Shown: in pieces, positions 7,009 to 18,939 of the stretch
How the letters are laid out: each line of letters opens with the position of its first letter
Numbering within the stretch: position 1 is the first letter of the stretch
NCBI GenBank assembly: GCA_001275005.1
Contig: JWZX01002895.1
Location: 1-23,135 of the forward strand
From: Chrysochromulina tobinii
Taxonomy: Eukaryota; Haptophyta; Prymnesiales; Chrysochromulinaceae
Direction: 5' to 3'
Length of the DNA: 23,135 nt
Position numbers and translations under genes: made by a program
The notes under the pieces: generated by a model
What the model saw: only the letters and a program-made list of their open reading frames with translations
Told to the model about the DNA's origin: nothing
The model's database searches: none

Positions 7009-10000
7009 ATGGCGATGAATGAACAGCCCGAGGACGGTCCATCCCGTCTAGAACTGCCTGCTTTCGTGACGCACGGCCCCAAAGGGAACGAAGCGAAGTA
7101 CATCTCGACGCTTTACGCGCTCGCCCGAAGCCTCGACGATGAGCTGTGTTCTGAGCAGGCTTGGGTGGCAAAGCGCCTCGTAAGCTTGCGCCTTACACAC
7201 TCCACCCCGTATTTCGAGCTGAGTTGTGTTGACGCCGCCGTGCAATTCTCCTGAGCGGCGCACCTTTGACTCTTACCCTGTGACTCGTACCCCGTGACTG
7301 TACCCGCAGCTGCCTTTCGGCGATGAGGTCCAGCCTGGAGACGGCAAGTCCCAGAACACGAACCGCATTAAGAAGGCGAGGGCAAAGCGCATAGAGCGGC
7401 TGCGCTATCAGGTCAGCACGTACTGCCAGAGAGCACTCAACGGTTCCGCCGCTTCGGCCAGCCCTTCACGTCTCGAGCAGTCGGCTACGGACTTCTCCAG
7501 TAGCTTTGTCATGGTGGAGAACCACAGCTTCGGCTCCGGCGAGCTGCAGTTGCGGGAGCCGAGCTTGGCGAGTGTCATCGGTCCGGACCCCGTCGCTCTA
7601 GACTCGGAGCATCTCGCCAAGCAACTCGAGACCATGCTCGATGGCTTCACTAGACCAGACAAGATGATCGGCTCGATGATCAGCCTCGGCAGCTTCTCAT
7701 GCGCCTCAAGCCCGGCGAGCATGGAGCTGGACCAGGCGCTGCCGTTTCTTGATGAGCTGTCCGAGCTCGAAGCCATCGCAAGTCAGTTGCAAGCTGCGGA
7801 CTTCGACAGCTTCGAGACTAAGGTGACTGCACCTCTCGCCCCTCTCGCCCCCCTCTCGCCCCCCTCTCGCCCCCCTCTCGCCCCCAACTCTGTGCTCAGC
7901 ACAACCCTGCGATGGAGCCCGGCCACATTCACTAGCGCCAACGTCCGAGTGCCTCTGCTCGTGCTCCCACTCAGTGCACTCTTGTCGCTTGCCCTCAGCT
8001 CCAATCGGTGGACTCGACGGCCTTCTGCCATTTGCCGCCGCCTCGTCCGGGCTCGGTGTTGACCCACACGATGCTGCCTACTCCCGTGGCCAACATGCTC
8101 AAGGAGCTCATGAAGCCGACGCTCAATCCGGGAACGCGCTCCCTGACGATGCTGCAAGAGCTCGGTGTGCTTGCCGTCGGCTTCGTTGGTGTAGAGGATC
8201 ACGAGCGCGTCCTCTTCATGCCCGGTGCGCCCGAGAGTCGCCGGCTCGACATGAAGAAGAAGCTGCGTATCATGATGGCGGAATATGAATGCGAGCAAGA
8301 GGAAAGGAACGAGGTGGCGAAGCCCGGCTGCACTGCACTCGTCGTTTACTTCGACACCGAAGAGGGCGTCGAACCGACGCCCGAGGTCGGCAAGGTGCTC
8401 AACACCAACTTTGCGCTCATCATGCTCTCGCAGGCGCGAGATAAGGGAATACTACTTGAGGCTACGCACATGCAGATGATCGAGGACCACGAGCGCCGCC
8501 GCGACAAGCTCGAGCTCGCTGAAGACACTCTCGCAAGATCCTACGAGCTCGTTGGCAGCAGCGCCTCGTGGATGTCGTCGCTGGGGGTGTCTTTGAATCC
8601 ATCCACACCGGCCGGCTCGCGCCAGCTGCCGACCTCCAATGTGTGCCCGCAACCGTCGACGACGACGAGCCTTCTCGAGGTGATGGCCAGCACTCTCCAG
8701 GAGGGAGAGATCTCGCCGTCTTACCCCTGGCAGGGCACGACCTCGGAGGTGTTAGGGCCACCGTCGGAGACGACGAGCCTGCGCGAGGAGAATGCCGGCG
8801 CCCTCAAACTGACCAAGCAGCCTCAACTACTGAGCGTGCCAACGCCTCCACCTGTCCAGCCCAAGACTCGGGCGCTGGCTGCGGGCCCTACCCGTGATGT
8901 TGATGATGAAGACGAGGAGGGCTATACCATGCTCGCTCGGCAGCCGGTGGCTCGGCAGATGGAGACCAAGCGCTCCGCGCCGCCCCTCCCGCGGAGGATC
9001 GAAGACAGCCGCTCGACCGGCGACGCCTTCGAGGAGCTCACCTACCCGCACGCGCCGTCGACGCAGCTGGTTGCAGAGCTCGACGGCTTGCGCCATCACA
9101 CGCGGTCGCGCCTGCCAGCCCCTTCATCGGCCATGGCCCTCAACGAGCATCTCAAGCGCGTCGGCGCAGAGATTGACGGCGAGCAACCCTTCGAGATCAT
9201 CGGCGAGAACATCGAGGATGACGAAGAGAAACCGATCCTCGACAAGGTGATCAAGGAGCACCACGATGAGCACCACCGCTACGAGAAGTGGGCGGGTGTC
9301 GCGCATGAGCGCTGGGTCGAGTACCTACATGGGGGGCGCCTGCTGCTCAACGACGAGACCATCACGACCGTCCAGGAATGCATGACGAACGGCCAGAAGC
9401 TCGAGTTCACGGGCTCGACGGACGGCTGTCCGTACGGTGTGATCGCTCTGCACGTGCATGGCTCGGGCACCTCTGCAAATCGGAAGCGTGTTGCAGAGGT
9501 TCTGGTCAAGTGGCTGCTCGATGTCGGCGACGCTTTCGTCTTCTATGGCAAGATGTTGCGCGACTGGGTCCGCTGGGACCACGTGGCGCCTAACGTCCAG
9601 ACCTGGGACGAGCTGATGGCCTACTTGCGCGACTCGTTCGCCTACCTCGAGTACACCGCCGCTGACTGGCTGCTATACGTCGCGGTCTCACACGTCTTTG
9701 GGCCCGTGCTCATCTTCTCTGGCCGCCTCTCGCGTGCCATGCGCTTCGTAGCTTCCGACGCGCGACGCTCGGAGCACCCGACTGACAGCGAAATAGCCAA
9801 CCTGAATCTGCGTGGCTACGTTGATGCAGCACAGCTGCCAGCTTGGAGCGAGACGTGGCTCCGACTCGGCATGCTCGAAAATGGCCACTTCGTGCGCTGT
9901 CGCTCGAAGCAGCTCAAGTCGGAGCTCATGCTGCAGATGTGCAACGCGCGTGATGCCGAGCTGCGGAAGCAGCTCAGTGTGGAGGTGCCACACGCGGTGA

Positions 10001-13000
10001 TCTTCCAGGGACCCTCGAAGGCGGGCAAATCCACAATCATGAACGCGCTGGCGCGCAAGGTGCTCTACGACTCGGCTCCTCCCACGCCGAAAAAGGGCGA
10101 GAAGAAGGGAAGCAAGGTGCAGCCCGAGCTCGCCGTGCTCGGCGCGCCAGTGCCGGGCTCGGAGATTGGCCGCGGCATGGAGTCGGAGACGCTGCTCGTC
10201 AACTCGATGGTCATCCACACGAATGACGATGACACGCCGAAGTTGCAGCTGCTCGACACACCCGGCATGTTCGACTCGCGTGGACCGCTCATCGAGGTTG
10301 TCAACGCCGTCTCGATCGCCAAGTGCATGGCTCGCTTCAAGTCCCTTCGGATCGTTGTCATGGTGCGCGAGGAGGCCCTCAATGGCACGGGTGAGGGCTT
10401 TGCCAACACGGCCGAGGCAATGAGCAAGTTGTTCTCGATGAATGGCGGTGGCAGCGCCTCGGCCAAGAAGAATGTGCTGCTCTGGATCAACCCTCACAAG
10501 CCCGAGGTGGACTACGGAGAAAAGGGTATCATCGAAGAGATCAAGAAGATGAATGCCGCACGCCCGGAGATCCGCGACTTCCTTCGGATGATTGAGGGCC
10601 AGTATAGCTCGCGCAAGGTCGTACACATGCTCGAATACACTCCGGAGACGGCACAGGGCGATGAGCGCGAAAAGATTGTGCGCGCGCGGCGACAACGCTA
10701 TCCCGACTCCGACCCCGACGCGCCGGTCACCAAGGCCGTCTTCGACATCGATGGTCTCATCATGCAGCTTGTCAACCTCAACCCGATGCAAAACCCTGCG
10801 GAGAAGTGCGGCCTGCCCCTCACCGAGAAGGCCATCGCCGAGATTGTTCGGCAGGCCAACGAGCTGCATGACTATGTGTCGCTTCGCTCCGAGCTGCACG
10901 ACTACAGGAGCCTACTGAAGTACCTCGATGTGCTGCAAGCTCTTTGTACGCACATGCAGGCCGGCTCCAGGTCCACGCAAGGCCAGAACCGGTTCGATTC
11001 GACGTATCAGACATCGTTGGCGACCGTTACGGAACGCCTTCAGTCAGTGTGCGGCAAGATTCGTATGGAGACGCTTTGCCTGCCGATCGAGCAGCCAGTA
11101 GCCTTCAAGGCGACAGACCTCAATGACATCTGCTTCGCCATGCGAGCGGCCGCCGCTGCGGCCGTGCTCGAGCCCCACCTGAGCCGCCTTCTCGGCTCGT
11201 CTTGGAAGGAACTTGGCGTCGAGACGTGCTGCGGAATCGTAGCCAAGCAGGTGCAGTCGGCAAGCGAGGTCAGCCGCAAGCTGCTTTGCGACCATTTCAT
11301 CACCGGATCGTCAGGCCTCCAGGCGGCTTACAACGTCTTTGGCCAGCAGATCAAGCTGATGCTCAATAAGCTGCAGCAGATGAAGGAGTATTTCAGCCTC
11401 GAGGCTGAGGTGAACGCCGAGCTTACTCTCGAGGCGAGTGCGAACTTTCAGCGTATCGCAACGGAGGCTGGCAAAAACCTCGACCTGCTCTATAAGACGC
11501 TGCACCAGGCAGTCGACACACAAACTAAGGCTGCCGCTGCGCACATCACGCGTGGGCTCGACGAGGCCGCGCGTGCAGTATCGCAATACCTGAAGTCTCT
11601 GTGCATCAAGAATGACTCGGCGCTTGATTTGGTGTCGTCGGCAGCGCCAAGCGTCAGCCCGTTTGACGCCGCTGCCAACGCGCTCGACGTGATCAAGACT
11701 GCCGAGGAGTCGCTCGTCGGCCTTGTCGAAGAGATCCGCGGCGCGTATTCGTCGTCACGCAGCCATGTCATCTCGGTGGTCGAGAAGAAGTGCCAGGAGA
11801 CGTGCTCGCTCATTGAGCAGGTCAAGGTGGACGCATGCACTCGGCAGCCGCTGGCAGAAGAGCTCGAGCTGATGCTTGCGTCGCTGCTCTTCCTGCTGCA
11901 CTCGCGCTCCTCGAGCCTGCGCAAGCATTGCACCAGCGGAGGCATGTCCGATGGTGCCATCGATGCCCTTGCCCGTCTCGACGCATGCTATGAGGAGCCT
12001 GTCGCTAAGGTCGTCGAGTGGCACGCCGAGCTTGTCAAGGGCGTGCTTGAGGGTGCGAAGCGCAGCAACGACTTCAACTTTGTCAAGAATCTGAGCGACT
12101 TCCGGTCCCATGTTGAGCTCTCAACTGAACTGGCCAAGCTGGCAGCAGTGGAGAAGATTCAGTCCGATCAACGTGCCACGCGACCGTGCCCTAAGTGGGG
12201 TGCCCTTCAAGCAAGTGCCAATGACCTCAGCCGTAAGATTGAGGTCGCGCTGCAGACTTTCGGCAATAGTGTCTCTTCGCGGCTGCATGAGCACAGCGTC
12301 ACGATCAACAACGCTCATCTCGATGTGGTCGAGTCATACGACTACAAGGAGCACGCAAGAGATCTACTGGTCCTCGAGAACGCGCGGTGGTGCGATGCCA
12401 TTCTGGCCGAGCCCACCATCGAAGCTGCCATCCTCAACGTGTGGCAGGCCTTCGAGAAGCACATGAAGCGGCTCGCGAAAGGCGAGGACGGCGCCATTGA
12501 GCTGCTGCACAAGGGCAACTATAAGGACGCACGCACGCTCCTCGTGCAAATCCACGGCATGGAAGTGCTCTTCGATGAGGCGCTCGTCGCCGATGTTGAA
12601 GTGGCACAGCGTGTCAAGGAGATGCACGACGAGGCGCACAAAGTGGCCAATGACGTGATTGCCACCAAGTGCGACGAGGCTCGTACCAGGGTGCTCGAGC
12701 GCCCTTGCCCGACCGGCAAGCGTGAGCGATGGGACTGGTGGATGGTCATCGGGGTGCAGGACGCAAATTTCACCGACGCGTTGTGGCACCTCAACTCGCT
12801 TCTCGACCTGGCGAACTGGCTTATCACGGCGTCGAAGGGGCACAATCGCCTCCGTGGCTGGCTTGACCTTGAGAGGCTTGAGAAAGTACATATTGATTGC
12901 GCGAACCGTGCCAAAGCTCTTATCCATCGGCTGCACTCACGCGTTCAGTCATTCTTCGCAGCCGTCGGGTCGTGCCGATCGCAAGCAATAGACGCGGCCG

Positions 13001-16000
13001 TCCTCGAGTTGACGGGCGATCAGATGTGTGATCAGATATGTGCGACCGCAGAGATGGGCTCGATGGGCTCGGAGGGCACAGCGTCTGATGAGTTGTCCGG
13101 CATGAAGTCTGCTAAGGTTGCGTGCCGTGAGGTCAAGGATATCCTCATGCTTCTGTCACGACCTGGAACGTACTCGGCTCTCTTTGCTGCTGCTGCGCAT
13201 GGCGAGGCGGGCTCCGACTTTACGGCGGCCCATGGCATCCATGACCTGGAGCGTCTCTTCCAGGCCACCTACATGGAGTGCCAGATCAACTTTGGAGATG
13301 AGGAGACGGAGCCTGTTGCGCGGCAGGGGGCTCTCAACATCTACTTGGAGTTCGATCGTTCTCTACCGTTTGAAAAGATTTTCGAGGGCTTCAAGAAGAC
13401 ATTCCAGAGCCACTATCAACTGCTCGTGAGTGCCCACCAACAGGCCAAGAAGGGAGAGAAGAATGCCCTGCATGCCGCCTTTGCGTCATACGAGTTCAAT
13501 GAGGACACGTACCGCATGATGGACAACCTGCGCAAGTCGAAGGTGGCTGACCCCAAGTCGCGAGTGGCATACGATGAGGCTTGCAGCAAGCTGTCTGGCT
13601 CCGTGCGCTCACTGCTTGAGTACGTCTCGATGAATTTCTCCCATCTCAAGCACTCAGATCAGAGCTTCCGCGCCCAAGATCATCTCGTCAAGCCATGGAA
13701 CCAACTCCAGGCAGCACGCACACACGTCGAGTTCCTCAATGAAGTCCCGGGCTCCACGCAGATCAGTCTCGATGGTGAGCTTGCTCAGATGGTCCAGAGG
13801 TTCGAGGCAGTGTTCAAGGATGAAGTTTTACAGCCGTTCGCCAAGATGTTTGACATGGGCGACTACCTGAAAGCGGAGGGCGATACCGCCTTTGGGCTCA
13901 AGCGTGTGCACATCCTCACAAGCCAGATCCAAGCGCACGGCGGCCAGCTCGGCCAGATAGCGAAAGCGGCGCTCAATGAAGAGCGTGAGCGCCAGAAGCT
14001 GGCGCTCCAGAGCCTCCATCTTCTGCCATTTGAGAGGAAGTTCGAGCTGCCGCAAGACGAGGAGGATACTACGTTTCTCAACGAGAGACTTCGTGTCGTC
14101 CATGGGTTCCTGATCAAGAGCTTCGAGCGCATCGCACAGTTGTGCCAATGCAAGGGCGACTTTGTTCTCGTTCTCGAATACAAGGCAGCACACGACAACA
14201 TCCTCAAGGAGGTGGGCTCGTTCTTGCAGAGCGAGTTCGGGCCTCTCTTCAGGGATGACTACCTCAACATGAGGATGATGCACGTCAAGTATCTCGAACA
14301 AGTGCTCGACCAGATGGGCATCGGAGGCTACGCACCTGACGCAGCCAAATTGCTCAATTGCAGCCTCGCGAAGTCTAACATCGAGATGTTCCTGAAGCTA
14401 ACTGACCACCAAGATCAGGAGTCATTTTCTTCGGTGTCGCCAGGCCAGCAGGCCGAGATCATTCGCCGCACGTCGCCGCAAAGCAAATCGTACGTCACGA
14501 TCGTCCAAGAGTTTGGCGTGGCGCATAAGAATGCAGTTCAGCGCGCCGACAGCCTGCTGCGCAAAGCTTCCTCTGCTTCCGAAGTGCTTCCGGGCGAACT
14601 GGAGGAAGTATTTGCGGAGGTGCGCACTCGGGCGGAGTGTGCGCATGAGCTCAAGGGCATCAAGCTCGATAGGAAGGTTGTCGCTGATCTCGAGGTGACC
14701 CTTCGTACCTGCCGGGCCAATCTCGAGGGTTGGCTGACTACCAACCAGCAGAGCCCTCTGCTGTTCTCGAGCGGGGACCCATCAACATCGGCTGTTCGGG
14801 ACACGCAGCTGCTTCGCACCATCCATACGTACAAGTCGCTCGTAAAGCTTGCGCCTGTCAAGACTCATCTGTCGTCCGGCGCCATGCACAGCCCGCCGGC
14901 AGCGCCCCCGGTGACTAAGGAACCTATGGTCGACAAACCCATCGACGAGGATGGGCCCGTGAGTCATGAGGGTGGGTTCTCCTCGATCCTCATGGGTGGT
15001 GTCAAGGATGTGGTGTCAAGGATGGGTGGTGTCCTGGGTGGTGACTTTCTGCAGGGCAATCACGGTTCTGCAGGGCAAACACGGGCAAACAAGAACCAAG
15101 CTAAGGAGATGAAGAACCCGAGCGCCGCCGCCGCGCTGACGCCTGATGCCCTGGAGGTATGTCCCAACGAGGCCGTTGCCAGCTCCCCGGCGGGATCCGA
15201 CAGCTCCCCACAGCTCCGTTCATACCCCTACAGCTCCCCGGCGGGATCCACGCAGCGCTCATCTGCAGATGGCTTTACAACTGGGCCAAGGTCCGCTGGT
15301 GCACAGGTCATGGAGCTGCTTCGCGCCAAGCTGAATGAGACGGTCAAGCAGTGGGCCGATGCGCCCGAGGCTGCGCAGCACATTGGCCTCAAGCACCAAG
15401 CGCTGCTTCGCCTGCAACGCTGGGAGCCGGATGAGAACGCCGGCAATGGCCCAACCGGCCCCGTCTCCATCTTCGACGCTGCTGCTGAGCTCGAAGTGGC
15501 GCTGATCGAGGAGGGTGCCCTGGCAGCCAGCCAGCAAGTGACTATTCGCCCGGTCCCGCACGATGTGCGTGTCTCCAAGACGTGTGATGAGATCATGCAA
15601 CTGCTCTTCAAGGCCAAGGCGAGTATCGAATTTGTCGCCCAGTTCGATCCCGATGGGAACCAGCCGCCGATCGATCCCAAGCCCTTTGAGATGATCCTCT
15701 CTCGCGAGATGGCTGAGCTCTGCCAACTTGTGGACCACCGGTTCATGCATGACATTGAGTCTCTGAAGGAAGAGGTCGCCAAGTGGGCCCAAGGTATCTT
15801 GAGTGATGTCACCAAGCTTCTCGCTGAGCGAAAGAACAAGATCGCGGACCGTTGCCTGAGAACGTGGACGTATCTTGAGCCGCTCACGTTGTTGGGGGCT
15901 CTCAAGCACCTGCCAGGCTCTGCCGCGTTCGATGCACAGCTGCAGGCCCACGCTTCCAAGCTGGGTCAGCTGGCCAAGATGGCTGTGCAGTCGAGCGATA

Positions 16001-18939
16001 AGAAGGACGGCTGGGAAAAGGCCGTCACCATGCCTCTGCTGCACCTCGCCAAGTTTGGCTCGGACATCTCACGAGCGGCTGCCTTCTCAAACGAAGCACT
16101 GGCCGAGGCCCTGAGCGCCGCCGAAGCCAAGTTTGGCGCTCACGGCATGCAGACGCTCGCGGCAGAGCTGCGCGAGCGCGAGCCGGCACTTGGGAATGAG
16201 GTCATCTCATCTTCGGACGCATTCATTGCGGTGGCGGTCGCTGACTTCAACCAGAAGACGCAGCGCGATATCAGCGTCGTCAAGCAGCTTTACGCCGAAA
16301 AGAACAAGGACGCCGAGAATAGCGTTTGGCGCAAGTACGACGAGTTCGAGCGGGAGTACAATCGTCTTCTTCGGCATTGCACTGACGGTCTTGAGCATAT
16401 GGACGACCCGCTCGCCTTCCTCGTGGAACAAGCCAAGAAGAAAGCTAGGGAGGACAAGGGCATCATCTACGAGAGTCAGGAGCACATTCCCAAGGTGCTC
16501 GCTGCCATCTTTGCGTGGTGGTCCATCGACTTCCTAGAGAAGCTGCGCAAGCGCCACCCCCACCTCAAAGCCGAACCGAAGAAGCTGCGTCGTGCCAACA
16601 ACGGGCAGGTCGTGTGTATCCTCCGTTTGCTCGGATGCTCAGCGGAGTACACTGGAATCGGCTCCAAGTTCAAGAACCACCTAGCAGAGGTGCCGACTGG
16701 GGAGGGCAAGTCGGTTGTCATCGGCGTTTTGGCTACGACGCTGGCGCTGTACGGCTTCCACGTTGACTGCGTCTGCTACTCGTCGATGCTCTCGAGCCGT
16801 GACCGCGACGACTTTATGCAACTGTTCAAAGCTTTTGGCCTCACGGACCGCATTCGCTACGGGACGTTTGATACGCTTTGCGAGGAGCTCCTCACCGAGC
16901 AGTATGGCGATCTTCGCCAGGCCGCGCGGGACTTCATCACGACTGGCAAGTCGACTCGGAGCGCACTCGCCGCTCCACCCAAGCGCGCGCTCGTCATCGA
17001 TGAGGTGGACGTCTTTTGCTCTGAGGCCTTCTTTGGCGGTGCATACTGCCCGGCGCTCACCCTCCAGAATGATGAGATCGCCGAGCTCATGAAGCATATC
17101 TGGGCGAGCCGCTCCGCCGTTCAACCCGGCATGGATCAAGCATTCGATCTGTCTGCAATCCAGCAGCACCCGACGTACCAGGCAGTGCTCAACAGCGGCA
17201 TCCTCGCGGATGGGAACGAGTGGCTCCTCGAACGTGCCGTGCGCGAGATGGACAAGGCTGCGCGCGCCTACTCCCCTAACGTGCGCGAGCATATCGTACG
17301 CGGTGGCAAGATCCTCTACAAGATCGAGGGGCGTGACGAGTATGGGCCCTGGGCGTTCGACTACGAGACGAATGCCGAGTACCTCGCGGCGTACGACAGC
17401 GGCAACCTCGATCTGCAGCAGCTCAAGGAGGGCCTCTGCATCTACGTGCGCTGTGGTGAGTTCTCATTCGCTGCGCTTCCGTCTATGTTTGAGCACATCC
17501 TCGGCGTCACCGGCACGCTAGACAGCGAGAGGCTGCCGCCGCAGATGCACGAAGTCCTCAAGACGGAGATCAAGATTGAGAAGTTCACCTACTGCCCCTC
17601 GATGTACCACGCGCAGAAGCGCGACTTCAAGCCGGACAACCCCGCGTACGTCCAGCTTGCAAAGGATGTCGATGAGCACTACAACCTCATTGTCGACGAG
17701 ATCGACAGCCGGCTGTCGCCAACGATTGAGATGGAAGGCCAGCGCTCGGTCATCGTCTTCTTTGCGAGCGCGGAGGAGCTGCACAAGTTCCGAGACTCGA
17801 GCTACTTTGGCAAGTTCCGCGACAAGGCGAAAGTGCTCACCGAGCTCACGGCCTCCCGTCGCGATGACCGCGATAACATCATCAGGACCGCGACTCGGCA
17901 GGGCGCCGTAACGCTCGCTTCCCGCATGTACGGCCGCGGCACCGACTTCAAGATCTTCGACGACCGCGTGGAGAAGGCGGGTGGCATGCATGTGCTTCAA
18001 ACGTTCTTCTCCCGCGATCTGAGTGAAGAGGAGCAGATCAAAGGCCGCTGTGCTCGCCAAGGCAACAAAGGCTCATACTCGTTGGTGCTCCTCAGTGCAT
18101 CGGCCGCCAAGGACTTCGACCTGACTATCGAGACGGTGCAGGGCTGGCAGCCAGCCGAGGTCTACGCCAAACTCTCTCAACTGCGCGCCAACTCCGGCAC
18201 TGCGGAGGTGAAGCCCCTGCGCGAGATGGCTGCCATGCGGCTCAAGGAGCACGGTATGCTCGCCGACTCCCTTCAGAACTTCCACGCCGGCAAGAATAAA
18301 GGAGCGTTTGGTAAGCTGATGAAGCGCTACAACTTGCCCGGCGGAATGGCTGTCGGTCCGAACGGCATGCACGTCATCTTCTGCCTCGACGAGAGCGGCT
18401 CGATGTCGTGGTGCCTTCCGTTTCAAAGGTCTCCGTGGAACGAGCTCATGGACGCCGTCGCCGTCTTTTGGAATCAGTCGGCGGACCAGCCGGGACCACC
18501 AATGTTCGTCTCGGTCGTTCAGTTTGGCAGTGACGCTCGTGTCACGCAGCAGATGGTCCCACTCCAGGGCAAGGTGCCGAAACTTGAACCTAATTGGAGC
18601 GGCACGTCTTTCCTACCTGCCGTGGAGGCTGCGGCCAACCTGGTCAATAATGTGGCGGGCCCCGCCAATGGTTACACTGCCGTCGTCATCTTCATGTCCG
18701 ACGGTGCAGCAAGCGACTCGGCACCTGCGGCCCGCGTGCTTGGGAGCCTCGCCCAGACGCACGGCAACCAGTTCTCGAGTTATACCGTTGGCTTTGGCTC
18801 CAGTGCCCCGCGGACGCTGGAGCAGATGGCCTTTGCGAACGGCGTGCTGGAGAAGAACAACTACCGCGCGGCCAGTGTGGGCAATCTCGCCGAGGCCTTC
18901 TCGGCAGTCGCGAAGAGCATCGCGCCCGGCCGCCTCTGA
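7009..18939 (+). CDS. Giant GTPase / SecA-type motor / vWA-domain protein
   Basis: Spliced model: exon 1 7009-7179, exon 2 7310-7822, exon 3 7999-18939, about 3,874 residues; exon 3 alone is 10.9 kb of unbroken frame. The start is ATG ATGGCGATGAAT with an acidic N-terminus (MAMNEQPED), so no plastid transit or signal peptide is seen. Domains: a P-loop GTPase (GPSKAGKST 899-907, DTPG 981-984, degenerate G4 NPHK 1059-1062); a mostly helical region of about 2,000 residues with a Pro/Ser/Gly-rich linker near 2540-2650; a SecA-like motor (PTGEGKS 3127-3133, DEVD 3229-3232, GVTGT 3397-3401, GRGTD 3540-3544, GRCARQG 3577-3583); and a C-terminal vWA domain with complete MIDAS (DESGS 3692-3696, T3764, D3796). 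Known: SecA uses these motifs for ATP-driven protein movement. Inferred: a cytosolic ATP- and GTP-dependent machine acting on protein; its substrate is unknown. I recall SecA-domain/vWA proteins annotated in other protists but none characterised. Confidence 0.92.
7180..7309 (+). other. Intron 1 of the giant gene (130 nt)
   Basis: The donor CTC|GTAAGC and acceptor TACCCGCAG|CTG are both phase 0 and join two frames that otherwise stop (VAKRL to LPFGDE). The 3' half holds an imperfect tandem repeat of about 15 bases, of the type gtgactcgtacccc, running into the acceptor. Confidence 0.88.
7823..7998 (+). other. Intron 2 of the giant gene (176 nt)
   Basis: The donor AAG|GTGACT and acceptor TTGCCCTCAG|CTC are both phase 0 and join FETK to LQSVD. 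The frame of exon 3 is closed by a TAG at 7933-7935 upstream, so a splice is needed. The intron contains a pyrimidine-rich 10 to 11-base tandem repeat (ctctcgcccc type, five units, about 7833-7885). Confidence 0.88.
7833..7885 (+). repeat. Pyrimidine-rich tandem repeat in intron 2 of the giant gene
   Basis: About five units of ctctcgcccc(c) stand head to tail, with small changes in the length of the C run. The repeat begins ten bases after the donor. Confidence 0.9.
9982..10554 (+). other. P-loop GTPase domain of the giant protein
   Basis: Residues about 890-1080. The beta-strand HAVIFQ leads into G1 GPSKAGKST; G3 is LLDTPGMF; the strand RIVVMV follows; and KNVLLWINPHK occupies the place of G4, where NKxD would be expected. 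The order suggests a translation-factor-class GTPase of the AIG1/septin/dynamin-like kind, but the weak G4 leaves nucleotide specificity open. Confidence 0.75.
10960..16480 (+). other. Long helical middle region of the giant protein
   Basis: Roughly residues 1216 to 3056 lack a domain I can name. The sequence is rich in Ala, Leu, Glu, Lys and Gln with recurring amphipathic patterns, consistent with helical bundles or a solenoid. Few prolines occur except in the linker at about 14935-15300. That linker contains short DNA duplications (agctccccggcgggatcc at 15181 and 15232; ttctgcagggcaa twice near 15047-15078). A GTATGT donor-like site at 15157 makes a small in-frame intron conceivable (acceptor at 15213, 57 nt). 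Confidence 0.6.
16486..18144 (+). other. SecA-type DEAD/helicase motor of the giant protein
   Basis: Residues about 3058-3610. Motifs in order: a Q-rich entry (NNGQVVCILRLLG), Walker A PTGEGKS (SecA normally TGEGKT), YGTFDTLCEELL at the place of SecA's YGT motif, Walker B VIDEVD, ILGVTGTL (SecA AGMTGT), MYGRGTDFKI, GGMHVLQT and the arginine-finger motif IKGRCARQGNKGS (SecA RGRSGRQGDPGS). The 165 residues between Walker B and GVTGT are close to the spacing that holds the preprotein-crosslinking domain in bacterial SecA. Confidence 0.93.
18361..18936 (+). other. C-terminal von Willebrand factor A domain of the giant protein
   Basis: Residues 3683-3874. HVIFCLDESGSMS gives the first metal-ion site loop, SGTSF the threonine and FMSDGAASDS the aspartate, so the MIDAS site is intact. 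The central strands (FVSVVQFG, TAVVIFMSDG, YTVGFGS) fit the fold. The protein ends 78 residues after the MIDAS aspartate. Confidence 0.93.

Noticed and set aside
8008-8010. GTG as the start of the giant protein
   Set aside because: The frame is entered by splicing from exon 2 at 7999; the phases and splice sites agree, and a GTG start is not expected in a nuclear gene.
9688-10899. 403-codon minus-strand frame opposite the GTPase domain
   Set aside because: The plus strand encodes clear P-loop and DTPG motifs in a 10.9 kb frame, while the minus frame has no domain.
10991-11000. ggttcgattc, resembling a tRNA B box
   Set aside because: It lies inside the giant coding exon, and I see no matching acceptor, D or anticodon arms around it.
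7009-18939. Plastid preprotein translocase SecA
   Set aside because: The motor motifs match SecA, but there is no transit peptide, the protein is more than three times the usual length, and the SecA C-terminal scaffold seems absent and a vWA domain present.
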